A stretch of DNA of 52,846 bases from Gammaproteobacteria bacterium (lineage in GTDB: Bacteria > Pseudomonadota > Gammaproteobacteria > Pseudomonadales > Azotimanducaceae). Shown piece after piece: positions 44,127-52,846 of this stretch; position 1 is the first letter of the stretch, and each line of letters opens with the position of its first letter. Under the pieces are notes generated by a model. It saw only the letters and a program-made list of their open reading frames with translations, did no database searches and had not been told where the DNA came from. The DNA lies in NCBI GenBank assembly GCA_009843635.1, contig VYDB01000027.1, positions 1 through 52,846 on the forward strand, given 5' to 3'. The position numbers and the translations under genes were made by a program.

Positions 44127-45599
44127 ATGGAAGAGTTTTCATCATTGCGCGAGCAGAGCCAAAGCCTGGGGCGGGGCGATTGCACGAGCCTCGAACTCAC
44201 CGAAGCGGCGCTCGACCGCGCCCAGCGACTGGACAAGGCGCTGAACTGCTTCATCACGCTTGATGAGGAGAAAGCCGTCGCCGCGGCCAAAGCTGCGGAC
44301 CAGCGCCTGCAGGGCGGATCGGCCGGGCCCCTAACCGGTATTCCGCTCGCGCACAAGGACCTGTTCTGCATCGAGGGCTGGCGCACCACCTGCGCCTCCA
44401 AGATGCTCGCCAACTTCACTGCACCCTACACGGCAACGGCCATCGCCCGGTTGCAGGACGCCGGTTCGGTGACGCTTGGCAAGCTGAACATGGATGAGTT
44501 CGCCATGGGCTCATCGACGGAGACCAGCCATTTCGGGGCGACAGCCAACCCTTGGGCGCTGCAGCGCACGCCAGGAGGCTCATCGGGCGGGTCGGCGGCT
44601 TGCGTTGCTGCCGGCATCACCGCCGCCGCCACCGGCACCGACACCGGCGGCTCGATCCGCCAGCCCGCCAGCTTCTGCGGTGTCACCGGCTTGAAGCCCA
44701 CCTACGGGCGGGTGTCCCGCTACGGCATGATCGCCTTCGCCTCAAGCCTCGATCAGGGCGGCGTGTTCGCCCGCGACGTAGAGGACGCCGCCCTCCTGCT
44801 GTCGGCCATGGCCGGATTCGATCCTCGGGACTCGACTTCCAGCGCCCATCGCGACCCTTGGCTTGAGTCAGTGCCGGAGCGTGGCGTTGGCGAACTCGCC
44901 AGCCCAACACTGACCATCGGCTTAGCCAATGAGCTCTTCAGCGAAATCAACGAGGGCGCGGAACGCCTCGACGAGGCGCGTCGGGCCTTGGAGGCGCTTG
45001 GCTGTCGCTGCCGGACGGTTTCGCTGCCCCACATCCGCACCGCCATGCCCGCTTACTACGTCATCGCCGGCGCAGAGGCGTCCACCAACCTGTCCCGCTA
45101 CGATGGCGTCCGCTTCGGCCACCGCTGCGAGCAACCGGAGTCGCTTAAGGACCTTTACGAGCGCTCGCGCAGCGAGGGCTTCGGAGCGGAAGTCAAGCGC
45201 CGCATCCTCACCGGCACCTACGCCTTGTCGGCGGGCTACTTTGACGCCTACTACCTCAAGGCGCAGAAGATCAGGCGCTTGGTGGCCGGGGACTTCGCCG
45301 CCGCCTTCAAAGAAGTCGATCTGCTGCTCGCCCCCACCACGCCCGGCACGGCCTTTCTCCGCGGCGAGCTGACCGATGACCCGGTCGCCATGTACCAGCA
45401 GGATGTCTGCACCATTCCGGTGAATTTGGCCGGTTTGCCGGCCATCTCGTTGCCCTGTGGCCAGCACGAGGGGCTGCCGGTTGGGGTGCAACTGATCGCC
45501 AGGCACTTTGATGAACGGCGCCTCCTGCAGGCGGGCGCCGCCTTGCAGCGAGCCACGAACTGGCACAAGGCGCAGCCATCCCTCGAGGAGGCTTCGTGA
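44127..45599 (+). CDS. gatA: Asp-tRNA(Asn)/Glu-tRNA(Gln) amidotransferase subunit A
   Basis: A 490-residue amidase that releases ammonia from glutamine. The amidase signature is intact: AHKDLF (catalytic Lys near 76), [13 protein letters not shown] (cis-Ser) and [16 protein letters not shown] (nucleophile Ser, about 178). The ATG at 44127 follows gatC by 4 bases; an upstream opening at 43947 lies inside gatC and is rejected. gatB begins at an overlapping GTGA. Confidence 0.96.
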   Translation: MEEFSSLREQSQSLGRGDCTSLELTEAALDRAQRLDKALNCFITLDEEKAVAAAKAADQRLQGGSAGPLTGIPLAHKDLFCIEGWRTTCASKMLANFTAPYTATAIARLQDAGSVTLGKLNMDEFAMGSSTETSHFGATANPWALQRTPGGSSGGSAACVAAGITAAATGTDTGGSIRQPASFCGVTGLKPTYGRVSRYGMIAFASSLDQGGVFARDVEDAALLLSAMAGFDPRDSTSSAHRDPWLESVPERGVGELASPTLTIGLANELFSEINEGAERLDEARRALEALGCRCRTVSLPHIRTAMPAYYVIAGAEASTNLSRYDGVRFGHRCEQPESLKDLYERSRSEGFGAEVKRRILTGTYALSAGYFDAYYLKAQKIRRLVAGDFAAAFKEVDLLLAPTTPGTAFLRGELTDDPVAMYQQDVCTIPVNLAGLPAISLPCGQHEGLPVGVQLIARHFDERRLLQAGAALQRATNWHKAQPSLEEAS

Positions 45600-47041
45600 A
45601 CGCCGGTTGGGAAGCCGTCATCGGCTTGGAGGTCCACGTCCAGCTAGCCACGCAAAGCAAGATCTTCTCCGCCGCGGCCAACCAATTCGGCGCACCGCCG
45701 AACAGCTTGGCCTGTCCGGTTGACTTGGGGCTGCCGGGCGTGTTGCCGGTGCTGAACGAAGCGGCGGTGCGCATGGCGGTCAAGTTCGGCTTGGCCATCG
45801 GCGCCGAAGTCTGCGAGCGCTGCAGCTTCGACCGCAAGAACTACTTCTACCCGGACCTGCCCAAGGGCTACCAAATCAGCCAGTTGGCGGCGCCGATCGT
45901 CGGCCCCGGACTGCTGGAGGTGCCGCTCGATGACGGCACCACCCTGGCAGTGCGCATCGAGCGCGCCCATCTGGAGGAGGACGCCGGCAAGTCCATCCAT
46001 GACGCCTACGCCGGTCAAACCGGCGTCGATCTCAATCGGGCCGGGACGCCGCTGCTCGAAGTGGTGTCCGCCCCGGACCTGCGCACTCCGGAGCAGGCCT
46101 CCGCCTGCTTCCGCCAACTCCACAGCCTGGTGCGCTATCTCGGCATCTGCGACGGCGACCTCTCCCAAGGCAGCATGCGGTGCGACGCCAACGTCTCGGT
46201 GCGTCCCCAAGGGCGCAAGGCGCTCGGCGAGCGGACCGAGATCAAGAACATCAACTCCTTTCGTTTTGTGGAGAAAGCGATCCGCTTCGAGATCGACCGG
46301 CAGATCGACCGCCTGGAGGCCGGATTGCCCGTGGTGCGCGAGACCCGACTTTACGACGCGGCGAAGGACGAGACCCGGCCGATGCGGGGCAAGGAGTTTT
46401 CCGACGACTACCGCTACTTCCCGGACCCGGACCTGCTGCCGGTGGTGATCGACCACGGCTTCATCGAGGCGGCGCGCGCCGAGCTGCCGGAGTTGCCCGG
46501 CGCCCGCCGCCGCCGTTTCCAGGAGGAACTAGGGCTCAGCGAGTACGACGCCGGCTGGCTAACCCGGGACCCCGACACCGCCGACTACTTCGAAGCGGCG
46601 ACGGGGACCGACGGGAGCAATGCCAAGCGGGTCGCAAACTGGGTCATGGGCGAGTTGACGGCTCGGCTGAACCGCGAAAACCTGACCATCGGCGCAGCAC
46701 CCGTGACAGCCACGGCGCTGGGCCGGTTGGTCGCCCGCATCGAGGATGGGACCCTTTCCTCAAAGACCGCCAAAACGGTCTTTGAAGCCCTCTGGGACGG
46801 GGAGGGTGAAGTGGATGCCATCATCGACGGACGGGGCTTGAAGCAGGTGCAGGACGCTGGTGAACTGACCGGCCTCATCGACGACATCGTGGCCCGGCAT
46901 CCCCAACAGGCCGAGCAATTCCGCGCTGGCCGGGACAAGCTGCTCGGCTTCTTCGTCGGCCAAGTCATGAAGGCGACCGGCGGCAAAGCCAACCCGAGGC
47001 AGGTCAACGAGTTGCTCAGAGAGGCGTTGGCCAAAAGCTAA
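45596..47041 (+). CDS. gatB: Asp-tRNA(Asn)/Glu-tRNA(Gln) amidotransferase subunit B
   Basis: The 481-residue kinase/transferase subunit that activates the misacylated tRNA. Conserved segments include [47 protein letters not shown] and [15 protein letters not shown]. It ends with the YqeY-like tRNA-binding tail ([32 protein letters not shown]). Its GTG start overlaps the gatA stop (GTGA), with GAGGAGG just upstream. Confidence 0.97.
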   Translation: MNAGWEAVIGLEVHVQLATQSKIFSAAANQFGAPPNSLACPVDLGLPGVLPVLNEAAVRMAVKFGLAIGAEVCERCSFDRKNYFYPDLPKGYQISQLAAPIVGPGLLEVPLDDGTTLAVRIERAHLEEDAGKSIHDAYAGQTGVDLNRAGTPLLEVVSAPDLRTPEQASACFRQLHSLVRYLGICDGDLSQGSMRCDANVSVRPQGRKALGERTEIKNINSFRFVEKAIRFEIDRQIDRLEAGLPVVRETRLYDAAKDETRPMRGKEFSDDYRYFPDPDLLPVVIDHGFIEAARAELPELPGARRRRFQEELGLSEYDAGWLTRDPDTADYFEAATGTDGSNAKRVANWVMGELTARLNRENLTIGAAPVTATALGRLVARIEDGTLSSKTAKTVFEALWDGEGEVDAIIDGRGLKQVQDAGELTGLIDDIVARHPQQAEQFRAGRDKLLGFFVGQVMKATGGKANPRQVNELLREALAKS

Positions 47042-47127
47042 CGGCGCGGAATCGCAAGGCCACCTCCCTGAGAATTTGGTGTATGCTTGCTCGTTCCGAC
47101 AAAACCAAGCTTGAACAGGGAGGATCG

Positions 47128-47544
47128 ATGAGCCAACCACTGCCTGCGGTGGATTTCCTGAAATTGCCAGAAAATGGCGAACCGTACCTTGAGGGACACA
47201 GGTGCCAAGCCTGCGGCGCCACCTTTCTCGGCGAGCGCAGCGTCTGCGCCAAGTGCGGCGCCCGGGACCAAATCGAGCCGGTGCAATTGCCCAACACCGG
47301 CAGCCTCTATTCCTACTGCATCGTGCATCGCTCCTTCCCCGGCATCGAGGTGCCCTACGTCAGCGCCATCGTCGATCTCGATGATGGCACCGCCATCAAG
47401 GGCAACCTCATCAACATCGAGCCGGATCCGGGCAAAATCGAATTCGGAATGCCCGTGGAAGTGGTCTTTGATGATGCCTTGGGGCGCAAGGACCGGGACG
47501 GCAATTCCTACATGGCCTACTTTTTCCAACCACGGAGCGGTTAA
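47128..47544 (+). CDS. Zn-ribbon/OB-fold (DUF35) acyl-CoA-associated protein
   Basis: A 138-residue protein with an N-terminal rubredoxin-like zinc ribbon (CQACGATFLGERSVCAKCG, two CxxC pairs at about 27-45) and a C-terminal OB-fold. DUF35 proteins bind acyl-CoA and partner with thiolases or hydroxymethylglutaryl-CoA-synthase-like enzymes. GGAGG lies 4 bases before the ATG at 47128. The thiolase gene follows 71 bases downstream, which fits a two-subunit enzyme. Confidence 0.88.
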   Translation: MSQPLPAVDFLKLPENGEPYLEGHRCQACGATFLGERSVCAKCGARDQIEPVQLPNTGSLYSYCIVHRSFPGIEVPYVSAIVDLDDGTAIKGNLINIEPDPGKIEFGMPVEVVFDDALGRKDRDGNSYMAYFFQPRSG

Positions 47545-47615
47545 CTTCTCAACCGCTAACCCATTGAATTTCAAATCAAAAGTAGTAAAGCGAATCCAAA
47601 GCAAGGAGATTTCAG

Positions 47616-48758
47616 ATGACTGACGCATATGTTGTTGGCGTGGACATGATCAAGTTCGGACGCTTCCCGGAGAAGTCCGTGCCAGCCATCGGCGCCGAAG
47701 CAGCATTGATGGCGCTCGACGATTGCGGCCTCGCCATTCAGGACATGGAGGCCCTGTACTGCGGCAACCTCGGCCAAGCCAGCGGCATGGTCGGCCAGCG
47801 CATCCTGCAGCAGATCGGCCAGACCGGCATCACGGTGGTCAACGTCTCCAACGCCTGCGCCACTGGCGCCACGGCCTTCCGCGAGGCTTGGGCGTCCGTC
47901 AAGGCGGGCCTCTACGACATCGTCCTCGCCGTGGGCGTCGAGCAAATGGGCAAGGGCCTGCTCGGCGGCGCGGGCGGCGCCACCGGCATCCCCAAGGAGG
48001 GGCTGCTCGGCTCCGGCACCATGCCGGCGGTGTTCGCGGAAGCCGGCATGGAGCACGCCCGCAAGTACGGCACAACTTTTGAGCAGTTCGCCAAGGTGTC
48101 GGTGAAAAACCACCATCACTCCACCATGAACCCGAAGGCGATGTACCAGATCGAGACCCCGCTCGAGACGGTGATGAACGCGGAGATGATCTCCTATCCC
48201 AACACCAAGCTGATGTGCTCGGTGAACGTCGATGGCTCAGCGGCGGCGGTGATCGCCTCGGAAAGGAAAGCCAAGGAACTCGGGCTGATGGGCCGCGCCG
48301 TCAAGGTGCGCGCCTCGGTGATGACCTCCGACCGCTGGCAGGAGCGCGACCTGGTGATGCCGGACGTGAACACCTGCACCCGGGAAGCAGCGGCCAAGGC
48401 CTACGAGATGGCCGGCCTCGGCCCCGATGACATCGATCTCGTCGAGCTGCACGACTGCTTCGCCACCGCCGAGATCCTGCACTACGAGAACTTGGGCCTA
48501 TGTGGCGATGGCGAGGCTGGACGCATGATCGACGAGGGCGAAGTCGCGCTCGGCGGCCGCATTCCGGTCAACGTCTCTGGCGGCCTGCTGTCCAAGGGCC
48601 ACCCCTTGGGCGCCACCGGCATCGCCAACATCTACGAAGTGTCCACCCATCTGCGCGGCGAAGCCGGCGAACGGCAGGTGGAGGGCGCCCGCATTGGCCT
48701 GACCCACGTGATCGGCCTCGGCAGCGCCTGCGGCATCCACATCCTCGAACGGGCTTAA
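47616..48758 (+). CDS. Thiolase family protein (SCP-x/lipid-transfer-like)
   Basis: A 380-residue condensing-fold enzyme. The nucleophilic cysteine lies in SNACATG (about 81), and the later active-site motifs are VELHDCFATAE and GGLLSKGHPLGATG. This set matches the SCP-x type of thiolase that works with a DUF35 partner in beta-oxidation of branched, sterol-derived or other unusual acyl-CoAs. AAGGAG precedes the ATG. Whether it cleaves or condenses is not shown by sequence. Two hairpins follow its stop. Confidence 0.9.
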   Translation: MTDAYVVGVDMIKFGRFPEKSVPAIGAEAALMALDDCGLAIQDMEALYCGNLGQASGMVGQRILQQIGQTGITVVNVSNACATGATAFREAWASVKAGLYDIVLAVGVEQMGKGLLGGAGGATGIPKEGLLGSGTMPAVFAEAGMEHARKYGTTFEQFAKVSVKNHHHSTMNPKAMYQIETPLETVMNAEMISYPNTKLMCSVNVDGSAAAVIASERKAKELGLMGRAVKVRASVMTSDRWQERDLVMPDVNTCTREAAAKAYEMAGLGPDDIDLVELHDCFATAEILHYENLGLCGDGEAGRMIDEGEVALGGRIPVNVSGGLLSKGHPLGATGIANIYEVSTHLRGEAGERQVEGARIGLTHVIGLGSACGIHILERA

Positions 48759-48767
48759 GCTAAGCCC
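48751..48767 (+). terminator. Hairpin at the thiolase stop codon
   Basis: GGGCTTA-AGC-TAAGCCC is a perfect 7-bp stem whose loop and arm include the TAA stop. It has no U-tract. Confidence 0.35.
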
Positions 48768-48773
48768 CTAGGA

Positions 48774-48813
48774 GAGCGTCTGCGCGTCTTGTCATCGAGA
48801 CGTGCAGGCGCTC
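48774..48813 (+). terminator. Strong 16-bp hairpin before the metallophosphoesterase gene
   Basis: Arms 48774-48789 and 48798-48813 pair over 16 positions with two G-U pairs, around an 8-base loop. The right arm ends one base before the next gene's ATG, so it could terminate, attenuate or block translation. It lacks a U-tract. Confidence 0.45.
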
Positions 48814-48814
48814 A

Positions 48815-49312
48815 ATGCCCCGCCCCATGCGCATTGGCGTCGTCAGCGACACCCACAACAACCTGAGAAACGTCGCCCGGATCGTCGAGTTGTTCAATGC
48901 CGCCGGCGTTGATCGCGTGATTCACACCGGCGACATTACGCAGGCCAAGACGCTGGATGTCTTCGCCCACCTCAAGGCGCCTCTGCACGGCGTTTTCGGC
49001 AACAACGACCAAGAGCGCGAGAGCCTGGATCGGGCCGCTGCCGCCCACGGCTTCCAGTTTGCCGACCCGCCGCTGGAGCTGCATTGGCATGGCCGACGCA
49101 TCGCCGTGGTGCACGATCCGCTGGAGTTCAACGGCTTTCTCAGCGCGGAGCACGAGTTGGCCCTGCACGGCCACACCCACCTCTATCGGCTGGAGCGGGA
49201 ACAGGGACAGACCATCTTCAACCCTGGCGAGTGCGCCGGGCACCTAGCCGGCCACAACGCCGTGGGCATAGTCAACCTCGCCGACCTCAGCGCAGAGGTG
49301 ATGCGCTTTTAG
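48815..49312 (+). CDS. YfcE/MJ0936-type metallophosphoesterase
   Basis: A 165-residue calcineurin-like phosphoesterase. Metal-binding motifs appear in order: VSDTHNN, HTGDI, GNNDQE, VVHDP and HGHTHLY. The family hydrolyses small phosphodiesters in vitro; the physiological substrate is unknown. An in-frame ATG at 48827 is also possible. Neither start has a clear ribosome site, and the first abuts a strong hairpin. Confidence 0.88.
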   Translation: MPRPMRIGVVSDTHNNLRNVARIVELFNAAGVDRVIHTGDITQAKTLDVFAHLKAPLHGVFGNNDQERESLDRAAAAHGFQFADPPLELHWHGRRIAVVHDPLEFNGFLSAEHELALHGHTHLYRLEREQGQTIFNPGECAGHLAGHNAVGIVNLADLSAEVMRF

Positions 49313-49326
49313 CGTCCTGTGCCAAG

Positions 49327-51438
49327 TCACGCTGCCCGGCGGGTCAATTCGTGAGGTTCCATGGCTCGGACTGCGCCGTTTTCGACCCAATAGGCCTGAT
49401 CGGCCAAGGCGGCGAGGTCGAGGTCGTGGGTGGCGACCACTCGGGTGCAGGGTAAGTGAGCGATTACTTCATGAATTCTGGCCTTGTTGCCGGGGTCCAA
49501 GTGCGCAGTGCCCTCGTCCAAAAAGAGAAAGCGGGGTTTGCGGTAGAGCGCCCGGGCGAGCAGCAGGCGCTGCACTTGGCCACCGGAAAGGGCGGAGCCC
49601 ATGTCGCCAACGAGGGTTTCAAAGCCCATTGGCAGGCTGGCGACAAGCTCATCCACCGCGGCGAGCCGGCAGGCCTGCTGAAGCCGTTGCAGATCGAGCT
49701 CAGGATCGAATAGGGACAGGTTGGCCGCGAGGCTTCCGGCGAACAGGACATCGTCCTGCAGGACCACGCCGATCGAGCGCCGATAGCGCTGCCGCCACTC
49801 GTCATCGACGACGCGGCCGGCTAGGCGCAGTTCGCCGAGCGTCGGCGAAGCTTGGCCGAGCAGCAGCTTGAGCAAGGTGGTCTTGCCGCCCCCGGAGGGC
49901 CCGACGATGGCCGTGAAGCTGCCTTCGGGCAGGGTCAGGCCCACATCCTTCAGCACCCAAGGCTCCCGCTCGCCGTAGCGGAAGGCCGCGCCTTCGAGTT
50001 CCAAGCTGCCGCTCACCGGCTGGGCGGGCGGGGGCTTCATCGACAGTTCCGGCACCGCCGAGTAGGGATCCGACAGGCGTTCGAGGTGCACCCGCAGCAG
50101 CCGCAACTCCAATCCCTGGCGGATCAGGTCGCCGAAGCGGCCCGTGAAGTTGCTTTTGTAGCTCAAGAAGGCGTAGAGCATGCCGATGGAGAGGGCGCCT
50201 TCGAGGACGTGGTTGGCGCCAACGTAGATGACGGCGATGCTCTCCACGCCGAAGATCAGGGTCAGCGCGCCGTCACCGATCAAAAGCAGCTTGGCGCGCT
50301 GAATGCCTGCGTTCAGCGCCTCGGTCTGGTGATTTTGCCAGCGCTCCAAGCGATTGCGCTCTTGGCCGTAGGCGCGCACGGCTGGCATCGAGCGCATGGA
50401 CTCCAAGAAGCTGGTCTCCGCCTCCGCGCCAGCGTGGATCTCGTCCATTGACGTGCGCATCAGGGCCGGAATCTGCACCAGCCTAGCGAGCAGGTATAGG
50501 GCGCAGGCGGAGAGCACGATGACCGCCAAGCCCGCGTCGTAGCCGAGCATCATCACCAGCATGGCCAAGGCCATGAAACCATCCACGCAGACCGTCACCA
50601 AACCCTGGGTCAGGGCGTCCTGAACCGGGCCGAGGGAGCCGAACCGGGAGGTCAGATCCCCGAGGTGCCGCTTCTCGAACCAGTCCAGCGGCAGCCGCAG
50701 CATGTGCGCCAAGAGGTTGCAGGCGAACTCGAACGCCACCACGTGGGTCAGGCGTACAATCAACCAACCGCGCAGCAGCTGGGCCGCCAACCGGATGGCC
50801 AACACGCAGAGGAAGCCGAGCGCCAGCAGGGCGATCAACTCCCCGTCCGCATGGGCGACGCCTTGGTCAATGGCCCATTGCAGATGCAGGGGCGCGGCGA
50901 TCAGCGTGAGCTGCAGCAGCATCGACAGCGCGAAGATGGCCAGCAAGTTCTTGTTGAGCGCTCCGGCGCCACGCCACAGATGCCAAATCCTCAGTCTTGG
51001 CGGCGGGGCTTGGAGTTGGAACCCCGCGGTCGGACGCAATTCCAGGGCGACGCCGGTGAAGTGCCGTGAGACTTCCTCATGGGACAGCCTGCGTTGCCCC
51101 AAGGCCGGGTCGTGAACGCGCACATGGCGCGGCCCGGCCTTCACCAACACCACGAAGTGGTTGAGGTCCCAGTGCAGGATGGCGGGCGCTTGGAGCTGGG
51201 TCAGATGGTCCATGTCCAAGCGCAAGCCTCGGGTCTGGAAGCCCTCGGCAGCCGCCATCGCCGCCAGATCGTTGAGGGTGGCGCCGCGGGCGCTGAGCAG
51301 GCCGCGGCTGCGCATGTCGGCCAAATCCAGGTGGCGGCCATGGAAGGCGGAAATCATGGCCAAGCTCACCAGGCCGCACTCGCTGGCTTCGGCCTGCATC
51401 ATCACCGGCACTTTGCGGCCCCAACGGAGATTGAGCAT
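49327..51438 (-). CDS. C39-peptidase ABC exporter (peptide/bacteriocin processing and export)
   Basis: A 703-residue ATP-binding inner-membrane exporter with an N-terminal C39 cysteine peptidase (about 1-130) that cuts double-glycine leaders. The catalytic set is complete: Gln15 and Cys21 in MMQAEASECGLVS, His94 in WDLNHFVVL and Asp110 in VHDPALG. A six-helix membrane domain (about 160-445) and a nucleotide-binding domain follow: GPSGGGKTT (Walker A), LSGGQVQR (signature), FLFLDEGT (Walker B) and THD. It exports a peptide with a GG-type leader, but no precursor gene is visible here. Its start is adjacent to the HlyD gene's stop on the same strand. Confidence 0.92.
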   Translation of the reverse strand: MLNLRWGRKVPVMMQAEASECGLVSLAMISAFHGRHLDLADMRSRGLLSARGATLNDLAAMAAAEGFQTRGLRLDMDHLTQLQAPAILHWDLNHFVVLVKAGPRHVRVHDPALGQRRLSHEEVSRHFTGVALELRPTAGFQLQAPPPRLRIWHLWRGAGALNKNLLAIFALSMLLQLTLIAAPLHLQWAIDQGVAHADGELIALLALGFLCVLAIRLAAQLLRGWLIVRLTHVVAFEFACNLLAHMLRLPLDWFEKRHLGDLTSRFGSLGPVQDALTQGLVTVCVDGFMALAMLVMMLGYDAGLAVIVLSACALYLLARLVQIPALMRTSMDEIHAGAEAETSFLESMRSMPAVRAYGQERNRLERWQNHQTEALNAGIQRAKLLLIGDGALTLIFGVESIAVIYVGANHVLEGALSIGMLYAFLSYKSNFTGRFGDLIRQGLELRLLRVHLERLSDPYSAVPELSMKPPPAQPVSGSLELEGAAFRYGEREPWVLKDVGLTLPEGSFTAIVGPSGGGKTTLLKLLLGQASPTLGELRLAGRVVDDEWRQRYRRSIGVVLQDDVLFAGSLAANLSLFDPELDLQRLQQACRLAAVDELVASLPMGFETLVGDMGSALSGGQVQRLLLARALYRKPRFLFLDEGTAHLDPGNKARIHEVIAHLPCTRVVATHDLDLAALADQAYWVENGAVRAMEPHELTRRAA

Positions 51439-52665
51439 TTACAGACCCGCCACGGCGGCTAACAGCGGCTCCAGCAACCAACGCCACAGCCTGTTCGAAT
51501 CGGTGACGACGAAGGCGTCCACCCGCAGGCCGCCCTTCACGGCCAAACCTTCGGGATGCCGCAGCACCTCGGCCCTAGCCCGGAACACCGGCCCCTCCAC
51601 CGCCACCCAGCTATGCAGTTGGTAGGGCTTTTGCGGTGCGTGGCTGACTTCGCGAACAATCGCCACGCCGATGGGATTGCGCCGCCGCTGCCCGCTCAGC
51701 GCCTTGAAGCGCACTCGGTCGCCAGGGGCGATGTCGGCAGCCGCGGCGGCGTCGGCCAGCAAGACCAACTGCGCCGCCGCATTGACCGGCGCCACGGTCA
51801 TGAGCACCTGTTCGGCGCGCACCCGGTCGCCGAGGGTAAACTGCACAAAGGTAACCACGCCGTCGCGGGGCGCGACCACCGCGGTTTGCCGCTGCTCCCC
51901 AAGTCGCGCGAGCTGCCGGGCAAGGTCGGCCCGCTCCTGTTGCATCTGCAGCCGCCGGACCTGGTGCTCGCGCTCAAGGCGCACGAGGGCTTGGCGGCCT
52001 TGGGCCGACTGCCGTTGGTTGCCCGCCAAGGCGCGGCGGAGTTGGCTCACCGCTTGGGCGACGGCCAGGGTGGCTTGACGTTCCTGGTCGTAGCTGGCGG
52101 TGGCCAGCAGTCCATCCGCCAACAGCTTCAGCGCCCGCTCTTCGGCGGCTCGGCGCAGTGTTTCCCGCTGCTCCGCATGGCGCAGCTCTTCGGCCAGCGC
52201 GGCCCCTTCCAATGCCAACAGGCCAAGTTCCTCACCCACCGCGGCCAAGTCGGACGCCTGCTTTTCGTCGGCGGTGCGCATCCGTCGCTCAAGCCGCTCC
52301 ATGGAAGCCCGCAGGTAGGCGGCCTCCTCCAGATGAACTTGGCGTCCCTGTTCGCTGAAGTGGCCATGGTCGAGAACCACCAGCACTTGGCCCCGAGTCA
52401 CTCGATCCCGTTCGCTGACGTTGAGCGCCGCCACCCGACCACCCCGTGCGGCAGTCACTTCGGCGATGCCACCCTTGGGTTCGAGATAGCCCGCCACCCG
52501 GATCTTGCGGGCGTAGTCCAACCCCAGCACCGCCGCCATGCCCAGCAAGCCGACCAGCACAAGGGCCATGCTCGCTTGCACGAGGCGCGGTGCGCTCGAG
52601 GCGACCGCGGAACCCCATCGTTCGCAACGGCGCTCGGCCAACACTTCGGGACGGAACAGGGACAC
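51439..52665 (-). CDS. HlyD-family periplasmic adaptor of the peptide exporter
   Basis: A 408-residue membrane-fusion protein with an N-terminal cytoplasmic stretch (SLFRPEVLAERRCERWG), one transmembrane helix (about 33-48 of this start), a biotinyl-lipoyl-like half, a long coiled-coil hairpin (about 100-230) and a beta-barrel domain. It bridges the inner-membrane ABC transporter to an outer-membrane TolC-type channel, whose gene is not here. The start is the GTG at 52665, with AAGGCGG 6 bases upstream; the frame is open to a TTG at 52731. It precedes the ABC gene in the same unit. Upstream bases 52666-52846 hold nothing I can name. Confidence 0.88.
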   Translation of the reverse strand: MSLFRPEVLAERRCERWGSAVASSAPRLVQASMALVLVGLLGMAAVLGLDYARKIRVAGYLEPKGGIAEVTAARGGRVAALNVSERDRVTRGQVLVVLDHGHFSEQGRQVHLEEAAYLRASMERLERRMRTADEKQASDLAAVGEELGLLALEGAALAEELRHAEQRETLRRAAEERALKLLADGLLATASYDQERQATLAVAQAVSQLRRALAGNQRQSAQGRQALVRLEREHQVRRLQMQQERADLARQLARLGEQRQTAVVAPRDGVVTFVQFTLGDRVRAEQVLMTVAPVNAAAQLVLLADAAAAADIAPGDRVRFKALSGQRRRNPIGVAIVREVSHAPQKPYQLHSWVAVEGPVFRARAEVLRHPEGLAVKGGLRVDAFVVTDSNRLWRWLLEPLLAAVAGL

Positions 52666-52846
52666 TGAGGACCGCCTTGGGTTGCAAAACAGTAATGTTC
52701 GGGGACTTGGCGCATCGAAGACTATGGACAAGTCGGAACTTCGGCGTAAGACATCACCCCGCCGATTTGGGGGTCAATCTCTCAGTGCGGCAAGTGTTTT
52801 CCAATAAGGAAATGAGCCTGAAGGAGGCGGGTTTCGGGGAAGCTCA

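Overview
The window is a G+C-rich bacterial chromosome segment, almost certainly from a gammaproteobacterium. The reasons are the block mreB-mreC-mreD-maf-rng-yhdP-tldD-pmbA with gatCAB divergent from mreB, and the block yicC-gmk-spoT-recG; both are gammaproteobacterial arrangements. Several acyl-CoA, thiolase, TRAP-transporter and luciferase-like oxidoreductase genes suggest a heterotroph using fatty and organic acids. I could not assign a genus. I saw no rRNA, tRNA, CRISPR array or replication origin.

Layout. 0.3-8 kb (+): glmS, a dicarboxylate/amino acid symporter with an unusual insert, a UvrD-type helicase, an orphan TRAP solute-binding lipoprotein and an enoyl-CoA hydratase. 8-14.4 kb (-): recG, spoT, gmk, yicC, a PspC-domain protein and a small membrane protein; rpoZ is absent from its usual place between gmk and spoT. 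14.7-20 kb (+): an acyl-CoA ligase, an NfeD/slipin pair and an MFS transporter, facing a luciferase-like oxidoreductase (-). 21-23.1 kb (+): two tandem DUF6491-like secreted proteins and a MerR-TPR fusion. 23.2-27.6 kb (+): TRAP dctQ and dctM, split by a tnpB element, then an amidohydrolase. 27.6-32.5 kb: an accessory island with a PD-(D/E)XK nuclease, a decayed DUF4143 ATPase, an orphan Phd-type antitoxin, a frameshifted nuclease remnant and an AlbA_2/GHKL/TPR protein. 32.5-43.7 kb (-): pmbA, tldD, yhdP, rng, maf, mreD, mreC, mreB. 43.8-49.3 kb (+): gatC, gatA, gatB, a DUF35 protein, a thiolase and a metallophosphoesterase. 49.3-52.7 kb (-): a C39-peptidase ABC exporter with its HlyD partner.

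Most striking observation: the tnpB gene (an RNA-guided nuclease homologue with all RuvC and zinc-ribbon residues) does not sit in typical IS200/IS605 ends. It is bounded by about 25-bp terminal inverted repeats (23/25 identical) and an 8-9 bp target duplication, as in elements moved by DDE transposases. It landed in the overlapping stop/start of dctQ and dctM, and the duplication restored both the stop codon and the start codon. The TRAP binding protein at 6 kb resembles the alpha-keto-acid (TakP) class, as do the dctQM permeases 16 kb away, so they may form one dispersed transporter.

Other points: RecG appears to begin at a CTG codon overlapping the spoT stop; YhdP carries an in-frame 21-bp repeat; the peptide exporter has no visible precursor gene in the window, although tldD/pmbA, whose homologues process peptides, lie 14 kb away.
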